Below are positions 6,806 through 14,466 of a stretch of 17,073 nt of DNA, one piece after another; the stretch's first letter is position 1, and each line of letters begins with the position of its first letter. This stretch comes from JAQVWU01 sp964628455 (GTDB lineage: Bacteria > Bacillota > Clostridia > Oscillospirales > CAG-272), in contig CAZVPD010000080.1 of the NCBI GenBank assembly GCA_964628455.1, positions 1 through 17,073 on the forward strand, in the 5' to 3' direction. The translations under genes were made by a program, and so were the position numbers. The notes beneath the pieces were generated by a model. That model was given only the letters and a program-made list of their open reading frames with translations. It ran no database searches and was not told the DNA's origin.

Positions 6806-7480
6806 TTACTTTAGATCAAACGGTTTTAACAACTTGTCCGCTTCAATGGGTTTGCCGTTTTCATCCGTAACCGGAACTTTGGCAAATACCCAGCCTTCCA
6901 CTTTCGCGGGATCGGCTCCGGCGTCGATAAACACCCCGGGATCGAGGACAAATACGATATCCTTATCATTGACGCTCATATCCTTCGCCCATTCAAACAT
7001 ATTTCCGCCGGTCAGGATAACGCCGTAATGGTCGAGTGCCGTGTGATAACCGACCGATTCCCGTTTCAATTCTACAATTTTTTCAAATGAAGCAAGCGGA
7101 TTCGCATTGCCTTCATAGGTCAGGGCTTCGGTTCCGAGTTTTGTTCCGACTATGATTTTCCCGTCAGACGCCATGCCTTCGGGCAGCCGACTTATATCAA
7201 GTCCCGCGTCTGTAAACGGCTGCGCGTCGAATTCGATCATAACGTCGTATACGGGGCTCTTACTGAAATCCTTGCTCCAAATAAATCTGGCACTTCCGTC
7301 CGGTGCATTCAAAGACCAGGCGTTGTTTATTTTATCTTCGGCTATATTAGCGGGAATGGCGTCCAGTACCGCATCAAATGATTTAATGGAAGTATAGCCG
7401 ATAACATCCAGTTGTTTACAGGATGCGAAAACCAACACAGACGCTGCCATCAGTATACTGTATAACAGGTTCTTCTTCAT
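6806..7480 (-). CDS. Unassigned lipoprotein between CopA and CopZ
   Basis: The 224-residue product has a clear lipoprotein signal: MKKNLL, a hydrophobic core, and lipobox FASC with C21. The mature part (about 200 residues) should be anchored on the outer face of the membrane. I recognise no family. After C21 the mature part has no further cysteine, but it has a His/Met-containing stretch at about residues 144-168, with H145, H149, M160 and M167, which could bind copper. Acidic and aromatic residues are frequent. It starts 27 bases after the copA stop, so it belongs to the copper operon. A role in extracytoplasmic copper binding or handing-off is inferred from position only. A substrate-binding or structural lipoprotein unrelated to copper cannot be excluded. 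Confidence 0.88.
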   Translation of the reverse strand: MKKNLLYSILMAASVLVFASCKQLDVIGYTSIKSFDAVLDAIPANIAEDKINNAWSLNAPDGSARFIWSKDFSKSPVYDVMIEFDAQPFTDAGLDISRLPEGMASDGKIIVGTKLGTEALTYEGNANPLASFEKIVELKRESVGYHTALDHYGVILTGGNMFEWAKDMSVNDKDIVFVLDPGVFIDAGADPAKVEGWVFAKVPVTDENGKPIEADKLLKPFDLK

Positions 7481-7507
7481 GTGATTATCTCCTCATCATC
7501 GGAAATA

Positions 7508-9967
7508 TTAATAAGGTCTAAATCTCTTCAGTCTCAAAGCGTTTGTTAAAACGGATACCGAACTGAAGGACATGGCTGCTGCGGCCAGAATGGGATTCAG
7601 AAGCGGTCCTCCGAAAATATAGAGCAGACCGGCGGCAATCGGGATGCCGGCCACGTTATAGCCGAATGCCCAGAACAGGTTTTGCTTGATGTTGCGGATG
7701 GTGCTTTTGCTCAGATGCAGGGCGGTCGGCACATCCATCAGGTCGCTTCTCATCAGGACGATGTCCGCGGATTCCATGGCTACATCGGTGCCGGACCCGA
7801 TAGCGATGCCGATATCGGCCTGCGCGAGCGCCGGCGCGTCGTTGATGCCGTCGCCCACCATGGCCACTGTTTTCCCTTCGGCCTGCAGCTTTTTTACTTC
7901 GTCGGATTTGTCCTGGGGAAGAACCTCGGCCAGAACTCTGCCGATGCCGACCTGTTTTGCTATGGCTTCCGCGGTTTTCCGGTTATCGCCTGTGATCATC
8001 GCGACTTCGATGCCCATGGACTGCAGTTTTTCAACGGCTTTGATACTGTTTTCCTTCACCACATCGGCAACGGCTATGATACCCGCAATTTTCCGGTCCA
8101 GGGCGATATACATCGGGGTTTTGCCTTCCGCTGCGAACCGGTCCGATGGATTTTCAAGCGATTCCAGAGAAATGTTTCTTTCATTCATGAGTTTTTTATT
8201 GCCGATAAGCGCATGCATCCCGTCAATTTCCGCTTCGATTCCGAATCCGGGTATGGCTTCGAACCGGTCGGTCTTGAGAAATCCGGCTTTTTCTTTTTCC
8301 GCAGCCCTTACAATGGCTTCACCGAGCGGATGTTCCGAACCTTTTTCCGCGGATGCGGCAATCAGGAGCAGTCTCTCGCGTGAAATACCGGGAGCGGTGA
8401 CGATATCCGTGACTTCGGGTTTCCCTGCGGTCAGGGTGCCTGTTTTGTCAAAAATGATCGTATTGATTTTATGCGCGGTTTCCAGCGCCGGACCGCCTTT
8501 GAATAATATGCCGTATTCCGCGCCTTTGCCCGTCCCGACCATGATCGCGGTCGGTGTGGCAAGCCCGAGTGCGCATGGACATGCGATGACAAGCACCGAA
8601 ATAAAAATAGTCAGGGCAAATTCAAGCGTCCTGCCCGAGATCATCCATGCCGCGAAAGCGAGTATGGCGATCGCACAGACGACCGGCACGAAGTAGCCCG
8701 AAACAATATCGGCCAGCTGCGCAATGGGCGCTTTTGAACCCTGGGCATCTTCAACCAGTCTGATGATCTGTGCAAGCGCGGTATCGCCGCCGACTTTTGT
8801 GGCTTTGAATTTTATCGAGCCGTTTTTATTTATGCTGGCGGCAAAAACCTTGTCGCCGCTTTTTTTATCGGCCGGCATGCTTTCGCCTGTCAGCATGGAT
8901 TCATCGACAGCCGTATTTCCTTCGAGGACAACGCCGTCCACGGGTATTTTTTCACCGGGTTTCACGAAGATCACATCGCCCGGTTCAACTTCATCGATCG
9001 GAGTTTCGATCTCTTTTCCGTCGCTGATCACGACGGCTGTTTTAGGCGCGAGCCCCATCAGTTTTTTGATGGCTTCGGATGTTTTGCCTTTTGATACGGC
9101 TTCAAGGGACTTGCCGAGGAGGATCAGCGTGATAATAACGCCCGCTGTTTCAAAATACAAATGATCAACGGCGCCGAAATTGCCGAGAGTTATCTGCCGG
9201 GTCGAATACAGGCTGTACAGCACGGCGGCGGAAGTGCCGATGGCGATAAGAGAGTCCATATTGGGACTTCGCTGGATCAGAGCCTTAAAGCCCGTCGTGT
9301 AAAATCGGTATCCCGCTGCGATGACCGGCACGGTCAGGATGATCTGTGTCAGCGCGTAAACGAGGGGATATTGCATCGGATCTAAAAAGTCCGGGATAGG
9401 GAAGGGAAGCCACCGGATCATGGAACCCATCGCCAGATAAAGCAGCGGGAGAGCGAATGCCGCCGAAACGATGAATTTCGTCCATAGAATCCGTATGGTT
9501 TTTTCTTTGCGCAGCTTGTCTTCGTCTGCGGCGGTTTTTTCGATATTCAGCGCTTTATAGCCGGCTTTTTCGATCACCTGCTTGATTTCCGAAAGCCTGA
9601 CCTGCTGCGGGTCGTATTCGACCGTCGCTTTTTCCGTCGCAAGATTGACCGAAGCCTTTATGATGCCGCTTTGCCTGCCGAGTGATTTTTCGATCCTCTG
9701 CGAACAGGCCGCGCAGGTCATTCCTCCGACCGGGATCGTAACGTTCCTGTTCCGGGAATCATCCGGAACTCCGTATCCGGCTTTTTCTATATTTTCTTTT
9801 ATTTTATCGAGCGGCACTTTTTTTTCGTCGTATTCGACCGTCAGCTTTTCCGTGGCGAAGTTCACGGACGCCCCGGTCACGCCGTCAAGTCTGCCGACGG
9901 CTTTTTCGATTCTTTGTACACACGCGGCGCAGGTTATGCCGCTTATTTTTACGGTTTCCTTGGTCAT
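7508..9967 (-). CDS. copA: Cu(+)-exporting P1B-type ATPase CopA
   Basis: The 819-residue pump exports Cu(I) from the cytoplasm at the expense of ATP. It begins with two HMA domains with GITCAAC (C13, C16) and GMTCAAC (C85, C88). Membrane helices follow, then the actuator loop with TGES (360-363), the transport-site CPC (463-465) in the sixth helix, the phosphorylation motif DKTGT with D507, the SEHPLGEA motif of P1B pumps (H546), and GDGINDAP (705-712). The YN (770-771) and MSFSS (799-803) signatures in the last two helices mark Cu(+) specificity rather than Zn or Cd. All catalytic residues are intact and the length is typical. The ATG at 9967 is preceded by AAAGGA. It lies 46 bases after csoR and 27 before the lipoprotein gene, in one operon. 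Confidence 0.97.
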   Translation of the reverse strand: MTKETVKISGITCAACVQRIEKAVGRLDGVTGASVNFATEKLTVEYDEKKVPLDKIKENIEKAGYGVPDDSRNRNVTIPVGGMTCAACSQRIEKSLGRQSGIIKASVNLATEKATVEYDPQQVRLSEIKQVIEKAGYKALNIEKTAADEDKLRKEKTIRILWTKFIVSAAFALPLLYLAMGSMIRWLPFPIPDFLDPMQYPLVYALTQIILTVPVIAAGYRFYTTGFKALIQRSPNMDSLIAIGTSAAVLYSLYSTRQITLGNFGAVDHLYFETAGVIITLILLGKSLEAVSKGKTSEAIKKLMGLAPKTAVVISDGKEIETPIDEVEPGDVIFVKPGEKIPVDGVVLEGNTAVDESMLTGESMPADKKSGDKVFAASINKNGSIKFKATKVGGDTALAQIIRLVEDAQGSKAPIAQLADIVSGYFVPVVCAIAILAFAAWMISGRTLEFALTIFISVLVIACPCALGLATPTAIMVGTGKGAEYGILFKGGPALETAHKINTIIFDKTGTLTAGKPEVTDIVTAPGISRERLLLIAASAEKGSEHPLGEAIVRAAEKEKAGFLKTDRFEAIPGFGIEAEIDGMHALIGNKKLMNERNISLESLENPSDRFAAEGKTPMYIALDRKIAGIIAVADVVKENSIKAVEKLQSMGIEVAMITGDNRKTAEAIAKQVGIGRVLAEVLPQDKSDEVKKLQAEGKTVAMVGDGINDAPALAQADIGIAIGSGTDVAMESADIVLMRSDLMDVPTALHLSKSTIRNIKQNLFWAFGYNVAGIPIAAGLLYIFGGPLLNPILAAAAMSFSSVSVLTNALRLKRFRPY

Positions 9968-10013
9968 GTGATATCCGGTCCTTTCATTGAGTCTGATGAT
10001 TCCCGCAGGTGTT

Positions 10014-10337
10014 TTACAGGAGTTTTCCTATGGTTACGAGCAGTTCGCCTATGATCTCGCTGTCGCCGTCTTTTATTTTCTGCACCAGGCAGCCTTTTAT
10101 ATGATTTTCCAATACAAGCTTGCTGACGGAGTTCAGCGCTGCCTGAACCGCGGCGATCTGATTGAGCACGTCGTCGCAGTAAGCGTCTTTTTCGATCATC
10201 CCCCTGATGCCGCGTACCTGACCTTCGGCCCGGTTCAGCCGTGCAAGCAGGCTTTTTTTTAATTTTTCCTCCCGGGTCGTCGTTTTTTGGGCGCATCCGT
10301 CCGGACCGCATCGGTCGTTGTTTGCTTCGTTTTTCAT
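10014..10337 (-). CDS. csoR: CsoR-family copper-sensing repressor
   Basis: CsoR proteins are all-helical DNA-binding repressors that leave their operator on binding Cu(I). The 107-residue product has the Cu(I) triad C54-H79-C83 with the same 25- and 4-residue spacings as the founding CsoR, and the family segment LNRAEGQVRGIRGMIE (34-49). It carries two further cysteines (C10, C15) in a short N-terminal extension. The ATG at 10337 follows GGAGGA. It is the first gene after a consensus promoter and a matching palindrome, so it is probably self-regulating along with copA and downstream genes. The triad and gene context favour copper over the related RcnR (nickel/cobalt) or FrmR (formaldehyde) repressors. 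Confidence 0.94.
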   Translation of the reverse strand: MKNEANNDRCGPDGCAQKTTTREEKLKKSLLARLNRAEGQVRGIRGMIEKDAYCDDVLNQIAAVQAALNSVSKLVLENHIKGCLVQKIKDGDSEIIGELLVTIGKLL

Positions 10338-10365
10338 GGTTGATCCTCCGTGAAGGGCAATATAC

Positions 10366-10384
10366 TATACCCCTGTACTGTATA
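10366..10384 (-). promoter_or_regulatory. Probable CsoR operator at the csoR start site
   Basis: On the + strand the site reads TATACCCCTGTACTGTATA: TATAC/GTATA arms around nine bases. The left half TATACCCC fits the GC-rich half-site of Gram-positive CsoR operators; the right half is degenerate. It begins just after the -10 box and covers the expected transcription start, so bound CsoR would block the promoter. Confidence 0.65.
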
Positions 10385-10388
10385 TCTT

Positions 10389-10417
10389 ATTATACACCTG
10401 CCGTTACGGTTTGTCAA
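10389..10417 (-). promoter_or_regulatory. Consensus sigma-70-type promoter of the csoR-copA operon
   Basis: Read on the minus strand there is an exact TTGACA (10417-10412), a 17-base spacer, and an exact TATAAT (10394-10389). The start site is expected near 10382, about 45 bases before the csoR ATG. A perfect promoter followed by an operator-like palindrome is the expected design of a strong, tightly repressed copper operon. Confidence 0.88.
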
Positions 10418-10431
10418 CAGTTTTTTTTATT

Positions 10432-11778
10432 TTATTTTTCGGTGACCGTGATCGTGCTCCGGATCATGCCCATCCGGCAGCTGTATGTGAATTTCCCGGT
10501 TTCGGTCGGGGTGAATTCGATGATGTTGTTGCCTGTTTCCAGCGGTTTTTCGATGTTGTATTCCGGAATGACGATCGTGTTGTTGCAGCCTGTGATTTCT
10601 CCGGGTTCCGCCTGTATGATCCATTTCACGGGAATACCCTTCGTTACGGTGATCGGTTCGTAGCGCCCGCCCGGAAGTCCGGTCGTAACGGTCTGCAGTG
10701 TTTCTGATATTTCCGCGTCACCGCCTGTTTCTCTTTGTGTTCCGACAGGATTACCGGCGACGGCAGGGGTGAATCCGAAACCGGATAAACCGGCTCCGCT
10801 GCTGAACATAAACATGCCCAGTACAACAACCAGCACGGCGCTGCCCGTCATCATTCTGCCGGTAAACTTTTTATTTAAAACAGTGCTGAGCGCGCCGAGT
10901 CCGAACATCAGCGGAACGGTGCCCAGACTGAACAGAAGCATGGAAAGGGCTCCTTTCCACGGATTGCCTGTCGAGAGCGCATACAGCTGCATAGCCTGCA
11001 GGGGACCGCAGGGCATCAGTCCGTTGAGCAGACCGACATAAAACGGACTGCCGCTTTTTTTCTGCCGGTATATTTTTTTTGCAAAAAAAACCGGTATGTG
11101 TAAATTCAGCCTGCGGAGCCCGGGAGAAAGGTTCAGCATATTCAGCCCCATGATGATCATAAAAACGCCTGCCGCGAGCTGCACGATTCCTTTGGCCGTT
11201 CCGGAAAAACTCAGAACCGATCCTATCGCGCCGACTATTCCGCCTGTGACCGTATAGGAGATCACTCTTCCCGAATTATAAAGTATAGCCGGTCTCAAGT
11301 TCGTATTTATATGGATATCGGAATTTTTCGGGATGCACTGGGACAGATTGATGCCTCCGCACATGGCAACGCAGTGGATGGACGTGAGCAGGCCGATCAC
11401 AAACAGCATGCCGTAACCCGTTGATTCTTCGGCCAGGGGGAATGAATTGAAAACATTTGATAAACCCGAACGGCTTATGATCAGATACAAGGCAAACAGG
11501 ATGATCCCGGTTCCGAATATCGCCGGCAGATTCGGTTTTTTCTCGGTTTTGCGGACTTCCCGTACTGCTTTATAATCAAGCTGTCCGATGATGCCGGTGA
11601 TGTTTTTTAAACCGGTCACGTTTTTATCATAGGAGACGACAGCCGTGCCTGCGGTATAACTGACTTTCGCGGATGCAATGCCTTCGGTTTCCCGCAGTTT
11701 TCTTTCGATTTTATTCCCGCAGCCGACACAGGTCATGCCTTCGATTTTTATGACCGACGTGATGATATTTGCCTGCAT
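10432..11778 (-). CDS. HMA - SafE/CycZ-like membrane - cupredoxin fusion protein
   Basis: The 448-residue protein joins three copper-linked parts. An HMA domain (about 7-72) has GMTCVGC (C17, C20). A SafE/CycZ-like membrane region (about 85-325, roughly seven hydrophobic segments) has SIHCVAMCGG (133-142) and NGLMPCGPLQ (252-261). A C-terminal cupredoxin domain (about 365-448) has candidate ligands C398 in GCNN and C434, M436 and M438 in YSCRMGM. Databases often label this architecture a sulfite exporter, but the domains point to moving or parking copper across the membrane. The ATG at 11778 follows GGAGG. The gene lies directly upstream of csoR, with no terminator seen between them. Direction of transport and partner are unknown. 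Confidence 0.88.
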   Translation of the reverse strand: MQANIITSVIKIEGMTCVGCGNKIERKLRETEGIASAKVSYTAGTAVVSYDKNVTGLKNITGIIGQLDYKAVREVRKTEKKPNLPAIFGTGIILFALYLIISRSGLSNVFNSFPLAEESTGYGMLFVIGLLTSIHCVAMCGGINLSQCIPKNSDIHINTNLRPAILYNSGRVISYTVTGGIVGAIGSVLSFSGTAKGIVQLAAGVFMIIMGLNMLNLSPGLRRLNLHIPVFFAKKIYRQKKSGSPFYVGLLNGLMPCGPLQAMQLYALSTGNPWKGALSMLLFSLGTVPLMFGLGALSTVLNKKFTGRMMTGSAVLVVVLGMFMFSSGAGLSGFGFTPAVAGNPVGTQRETGGDAEISETLQTVTTGLPGGRYEPITVTKGIPVKWIIQAEPGEITGCNNTIVIPEYNIEKPLETGNNIIEFTPTETGKFTYSCRMGMIRSTITVTEK

Positions 11779-11843
11779 ATAAATTCCTCCCGTGTATAGG
11801 TAAATATTCCGGCGATCTGACGAAACGACAGGCCGGCAGGGAA

Positions 11844-11875
11844 CCGGTTTTTTTCAGCGGAAAAACAAAAACCGG
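11844..11875. repeat. Inverted repeat in the divergent intergenic region
   Basis: CCGGTTTTT (11844-11852) and AAAAACCGG (11867-11875) are perfect 9-base arms. They lie between the divergent copper-fusion gene (starts 11778, - strand) and the ACT-metallohydrolase gene (starts 12024, + strand). A minus-strand TATAAT overlaps the right edge (11882-11877) but lacks a good -35. No riboswitch or clear plus-strand promoter was recognised in this 245-base region. Confidence 0.45.
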
Positions 11876-12023
11876 AATTATATGATCTTTTCGTCCCCTA
11901 TGCTTATTTTAAACGGCGGATGTGTAGATTTTATGCGGATTTTATCCGGAACACTTGTATTATCAGATGATTTATGCAATAATGGAGGCGAAAACAAAAA
12001 GCGAAAAGGACGAAAGAAGACGA

Positions 12024-13529
12024 ATGGCACAGAAGTCTTTTGTAACGGGCATGCCCGATAAATCCGGCATGTTCCTTCGCGCGTCCCGCATCATCGCGAA
12101 ACAGGGCGGGAACATCACCAGGGTAAGCTACAACAGGGCGGTCGACCCCCATATGCTGTTCATCGACGTCTGCGCGGGGGAAGAGGATCTGGCGCTGATC
12201 GAAAAGGGGCTTTCCGATATCGGGTATATCCGCAAAAAAATAGCGGAAACCAGGATCATCGAGGTGGCCGTGAAAATTCCGGATATCCCGGGCGGCGTAC
12301 TGCCTGTACTCGAAGTGCTGAACGGTTATGAGATCAGCATTTCCTATATGAATTCGATCGCGGACGGCAGTCCTTTTCAGTATTTCAGGTTCGGGCTGCT
12401 GATCGAAGATCCCGCAGTCATCAAGACGCTGCTCGATGAGATCGGCAGGATCTGTCCCGTCGACGTTGTCGAGTGCGGCACCTCGGAAGAAAATCTCGAC
12501 AATACGGTTTTTTATATCCGTCTGGCAAACGAAATGAGGGGTCTGCTCGGGATCAGCGAAGAAAAAAGCATGCTGTTTCTTTCGGAATCCAACAGGATCC
12601 TGCAGGTCCTTCAGGCCGAAGGGGAGGATGCCGGAAAAGTATTCGGTACTATAAGGCGGTTCGCGCGTTTTATCAGCGAGAACCGGGGAGAACGGTACAG
12701 AACAGGGATAGAGCGGATCGATACGGGCGGTTCCGTGGTGATCCGGAGCATACAGCCGTATTGCGGCAGCAACACCTATATGCTGACCGCTCCCGGCGAA
12801 CTGCTACTGATCGACACGGGATACGCGGTGTTTGCCGGGGAGAATCTCCGTCTGCTCAAAACGATGGTCCCCGACTGGGACGGGCGCCGGAAAAGGATCT
12901 ATATCACGCATGCCGACGTCGACCACTGCGGTTTTCTGTCGAAGGCCGATGATTTTCTGATCACGGTCAACGGGAAAAGCGCCGCAAGTTTCGCAAGACA
13001 GGCGCAGGGTCTGCCTGATTACCGCGAGCAGACGGCGCTTCATTTGGGATACAGCAGGATCAGCAGGATCATATCGGGTTATGAGCCCCCCGACATGAGA
13101 AAGCTCGCGATCATGGACAGCGGGACGCCCGAAGAACACGACGGGCTTCTCACCGTGGGCGGTTTTAAAATAGGAGATATGGACTTTACGGTCTATGAAG
13201 GCAGCGGCGGGCATCTATACGGCGAAATGATCTTTGTCTGCCGGAAAAAAGGCATCGTTTTTACCGGCGACATTCTGGTGAATATCAACGGTTTCTCCGA
13301 GGAAAGGGCTGCCTTCAATTCGCTTGCCCCTTATCTGATGAAGAGCGTCAATGTCAGTCCGCCGAAGGCAAAAGAAGTGAGAAGGCAGGTCACGGAACTG
13401 ATCCGGGAAATATCGGATGAAAATAAAAAGCCCTGCGTCGTATGCGGAGGACACGGCCCGGTTTCCGAATGGTCCGAAGGCAGACTGATACTCGCTTCGG
13501 AAGCTTCCGGCGTGACATTCATACAATAA
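12024..13529 (+). CDS. ACT-ACT-metallo-beta-lactamase fold fusion protein
   Basis: The 501-residue protein has two ACT-like ligand-sensing domains, then a helical linker, then an MBL-fold hydrolase. ACT1 (about 5-72) has FVTGMPDKSGMFLRAS and GGNITRVSY. ACT2 (about 78-150) has VAVKIPDIPGGVLPVL. The helical segment at about 158-232 is unassigned. The MBL domain (about 236-490) has the metal motif H296-A-D298-V-D300-H301, then H397 in GGHLYG, D416 in FTGDI and H477 in CGGHGP, so the dinuclear site looks complete. ACT domains usually bind amino acids, which suggests an allosterically controlled hydrolase, but the substrate is unknown. I chose the ATG at 12024 because ACT1 begins right after it and AAAGGA lies upstream. 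A TTG at 11955 would add 23 mostly charged residues. The gene is first of three hydrolase genes. Confidence 0.85.
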   Translation: MAQKSFVTGMPDKSGMFLRASRIIAKQGGNITRVSYNRAVDPHMLFIDVCAGEEDLALIEKGLSDIGYIRKKIAETRIIEVAVKIPDIPGGVLPVLEVLNGYEISISYMNSIADGSPFQYFRFGLLIEDPAVIKTLLDEIGRICPVDVVECGTSEENLDNTVFYIRLANEMRGLLGISEEKSMLFLSESNRILQVLQAEGEDAGKVFGTIRRFARFISENRGERYRTGIERIDTGGSVVIRSIQPYCGSNTYMLTAPGELLLIDTGYAVFAGENLRLLKTMVPDWDGRRKRIYITHADVDHCGFLSKADDFLITVNGKSAASFARQAQGLPDYREQTALHLGYSRISRIISGYEPPDMRKLAIMDSGTPEEHDGLLTVGGFKIGDMDFTVYEGSGGHLYGEMIFVCRKKGIVFTGDILVNINGFSEERAAFNSLAPYLMKSVNVSPPKAKEVRRQVTELIREISDENKKPCVVCGGHGPVSEWSEGRLILASEASGVTFIQ

Positions 13530-13583
13530 ATCAGGTCCGGACGGCGCGTTCGGGCCGATAATAAACAGCGAAAGGGAAAGATC

Positions 13584-14453
13584 ATGATCACTGACAGCAA
13601 AGGCCGCAGATGGTACCGCGGAAACCTGCACACCCATACCACAAATTCGGACGGCAGGCTCGGGCCGGCGGAAGCCGTCGCGCTGTATCAAAAGGCGGGC
13701 TACGATTTTCTGGCCCTGACGGACCACTGGGTCGTTTCGGAAGGGGGGATGTCCGGAAACATGCTGCTGCTGCCCGGCTGCGAATACAACAGCCCGACGG
13801 GCGATACGCGCGAAGGCGTATTCCATATCGTGGGGATCGGCATGGAAGAAACCCCGGGGATCAAACCGGGTTCGGACATGCAGACGGCGGTCGATGCGGT
13901 GAACAGGACGGGCGGGATCGCCGTACTGGCGCATCCGTCGTGGTCGCTGAACGACCCCCGGCAGATAAAGGGATTTACCGGTCTTTCGGGCGTCGAGATC
14001 TTTAATTCCACCTGCGGCCTTCCGTCGAATACGAGGCCTTATTCGGGCGTGATCGTCGACCTGCTTGCGCGGGACGGTTATATTCTGCCGGTCATGGCGG
14101 CGGACGACGCGCATTCGTATAACGGAGACCAGACAAAGAGCTTTATCATGGTCCGGGCGGACGAACTGACGCAGTCCTCCGTTTTGTCCGCCGTACGCGC
14201 GGGCCGATTCTATGCCTCACAGGGCCCCGAGCTTTATCTTTCGCTGGAAGGCGATATCCTGACCGCCGAGACGTCCCCTGTCGAACACATCTTTTTCTTT
14301 ACGGATACCTGCGGCGGGGTCGTCCGGACGGGTAACGGACTGACGGGCGCATCCTATAAGCTCCGCCCGTCCGACAGCTTTGTAAGGGCGGAAGCGCTTG
14401 ACAGCTGCGGCAGGTATGCGTGGTCGCAGATCATGAAAATACGAGACGTCTGA
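13584..14453 (+). CDS. PHP-domain metal-dependent phosphoesterase-like protein
   Basis: The 289-residue protein belongs to the PHP superfamily, which hydrolyses phosphoesters at a multinuclear metal site. Ligand candidates in order are H16 and H18 (NLHTHT), D23, D47-H48 (LTDHW), E67, H81, H117 (AHPSW) and D175/H177 (DDAHSY), so the site appears complete. The N-terminal two thirds (about 10-215) hold the barrel. The last 75 residues look like an additional beta-rich domain found in some stand-alone PHP proteins. AAAGGGA precedes the ATG by about six bases. The gene starts 54 bases after the ACT-MBL gene and ends 13 bases before the amidohydrolase gene, so the three are probably one transcript. 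The substrate is not known; nucleotide 3'-phosphates or small phosphodiesters are family possibilities. Confidence 0.88.
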   Translation: MITDSKGRRWYRGNLHTHTTNSDGRLGPAEAVALYQKAGYDFLALTDHWVVSEGGMSGNMLLLPGCEYNSPTGDTREGVFHIVGIGMEETPGIKPGSDMQTAVDAVNRTGGIAVLAHPSWSLNDPRQIKGFTGLSGVEIFNSTCGLPSNTRPYSGVIVDLLARDGYILPVMAADDAHSYNGDQTKSFIMVRADELTQSSVLSAVRAGRFYASQGPELYLSLEGDILTAETSPVEHIFFFTDTCGGVVRTGNGLTGASYKLRPSDSFVRAEALDSCGRYAWSQIMKIRDV

Positions 14454-14466
14454 AGGAGGCAAACCC

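Noticed and set aside
7686..8696. Long open frame (336 codons) on the + strand
   Set aside because: It lies antisense within copA, whose motifs are complete. The translation is Ser/Pro/Ala-rich with no family signature and no ribosome site, typical of a shadow frame.
10421..10440. T-rich stretch after the copper fusion gene as a terminator
   Set aside because: It has no GC-rich hairpin and is A-rich in the direction of transcription, so it is not a rho-independent terminator for that gene.
10432..11778. Annotation as a sulfite exporter (TauE/SafE)
   Set aside because: The HMA and cupredoxin domains and the copper-gene setting point to copper handling; no sulfur genes accompany it.
11894..11905. 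Second CsoR site upstream of the copper fusion gene
   Set aside because: Only a CCCCTA core is seen, without the paired TATAC/GTATA arms, so it cannot be supported.
13215..14114. 299-codon open frame on the - strand
   Set aside because: It is antisense to the ACT-MBL end and the PHP gene, is rich in Arg/His as expected of a mirror frame, and shows no domain.
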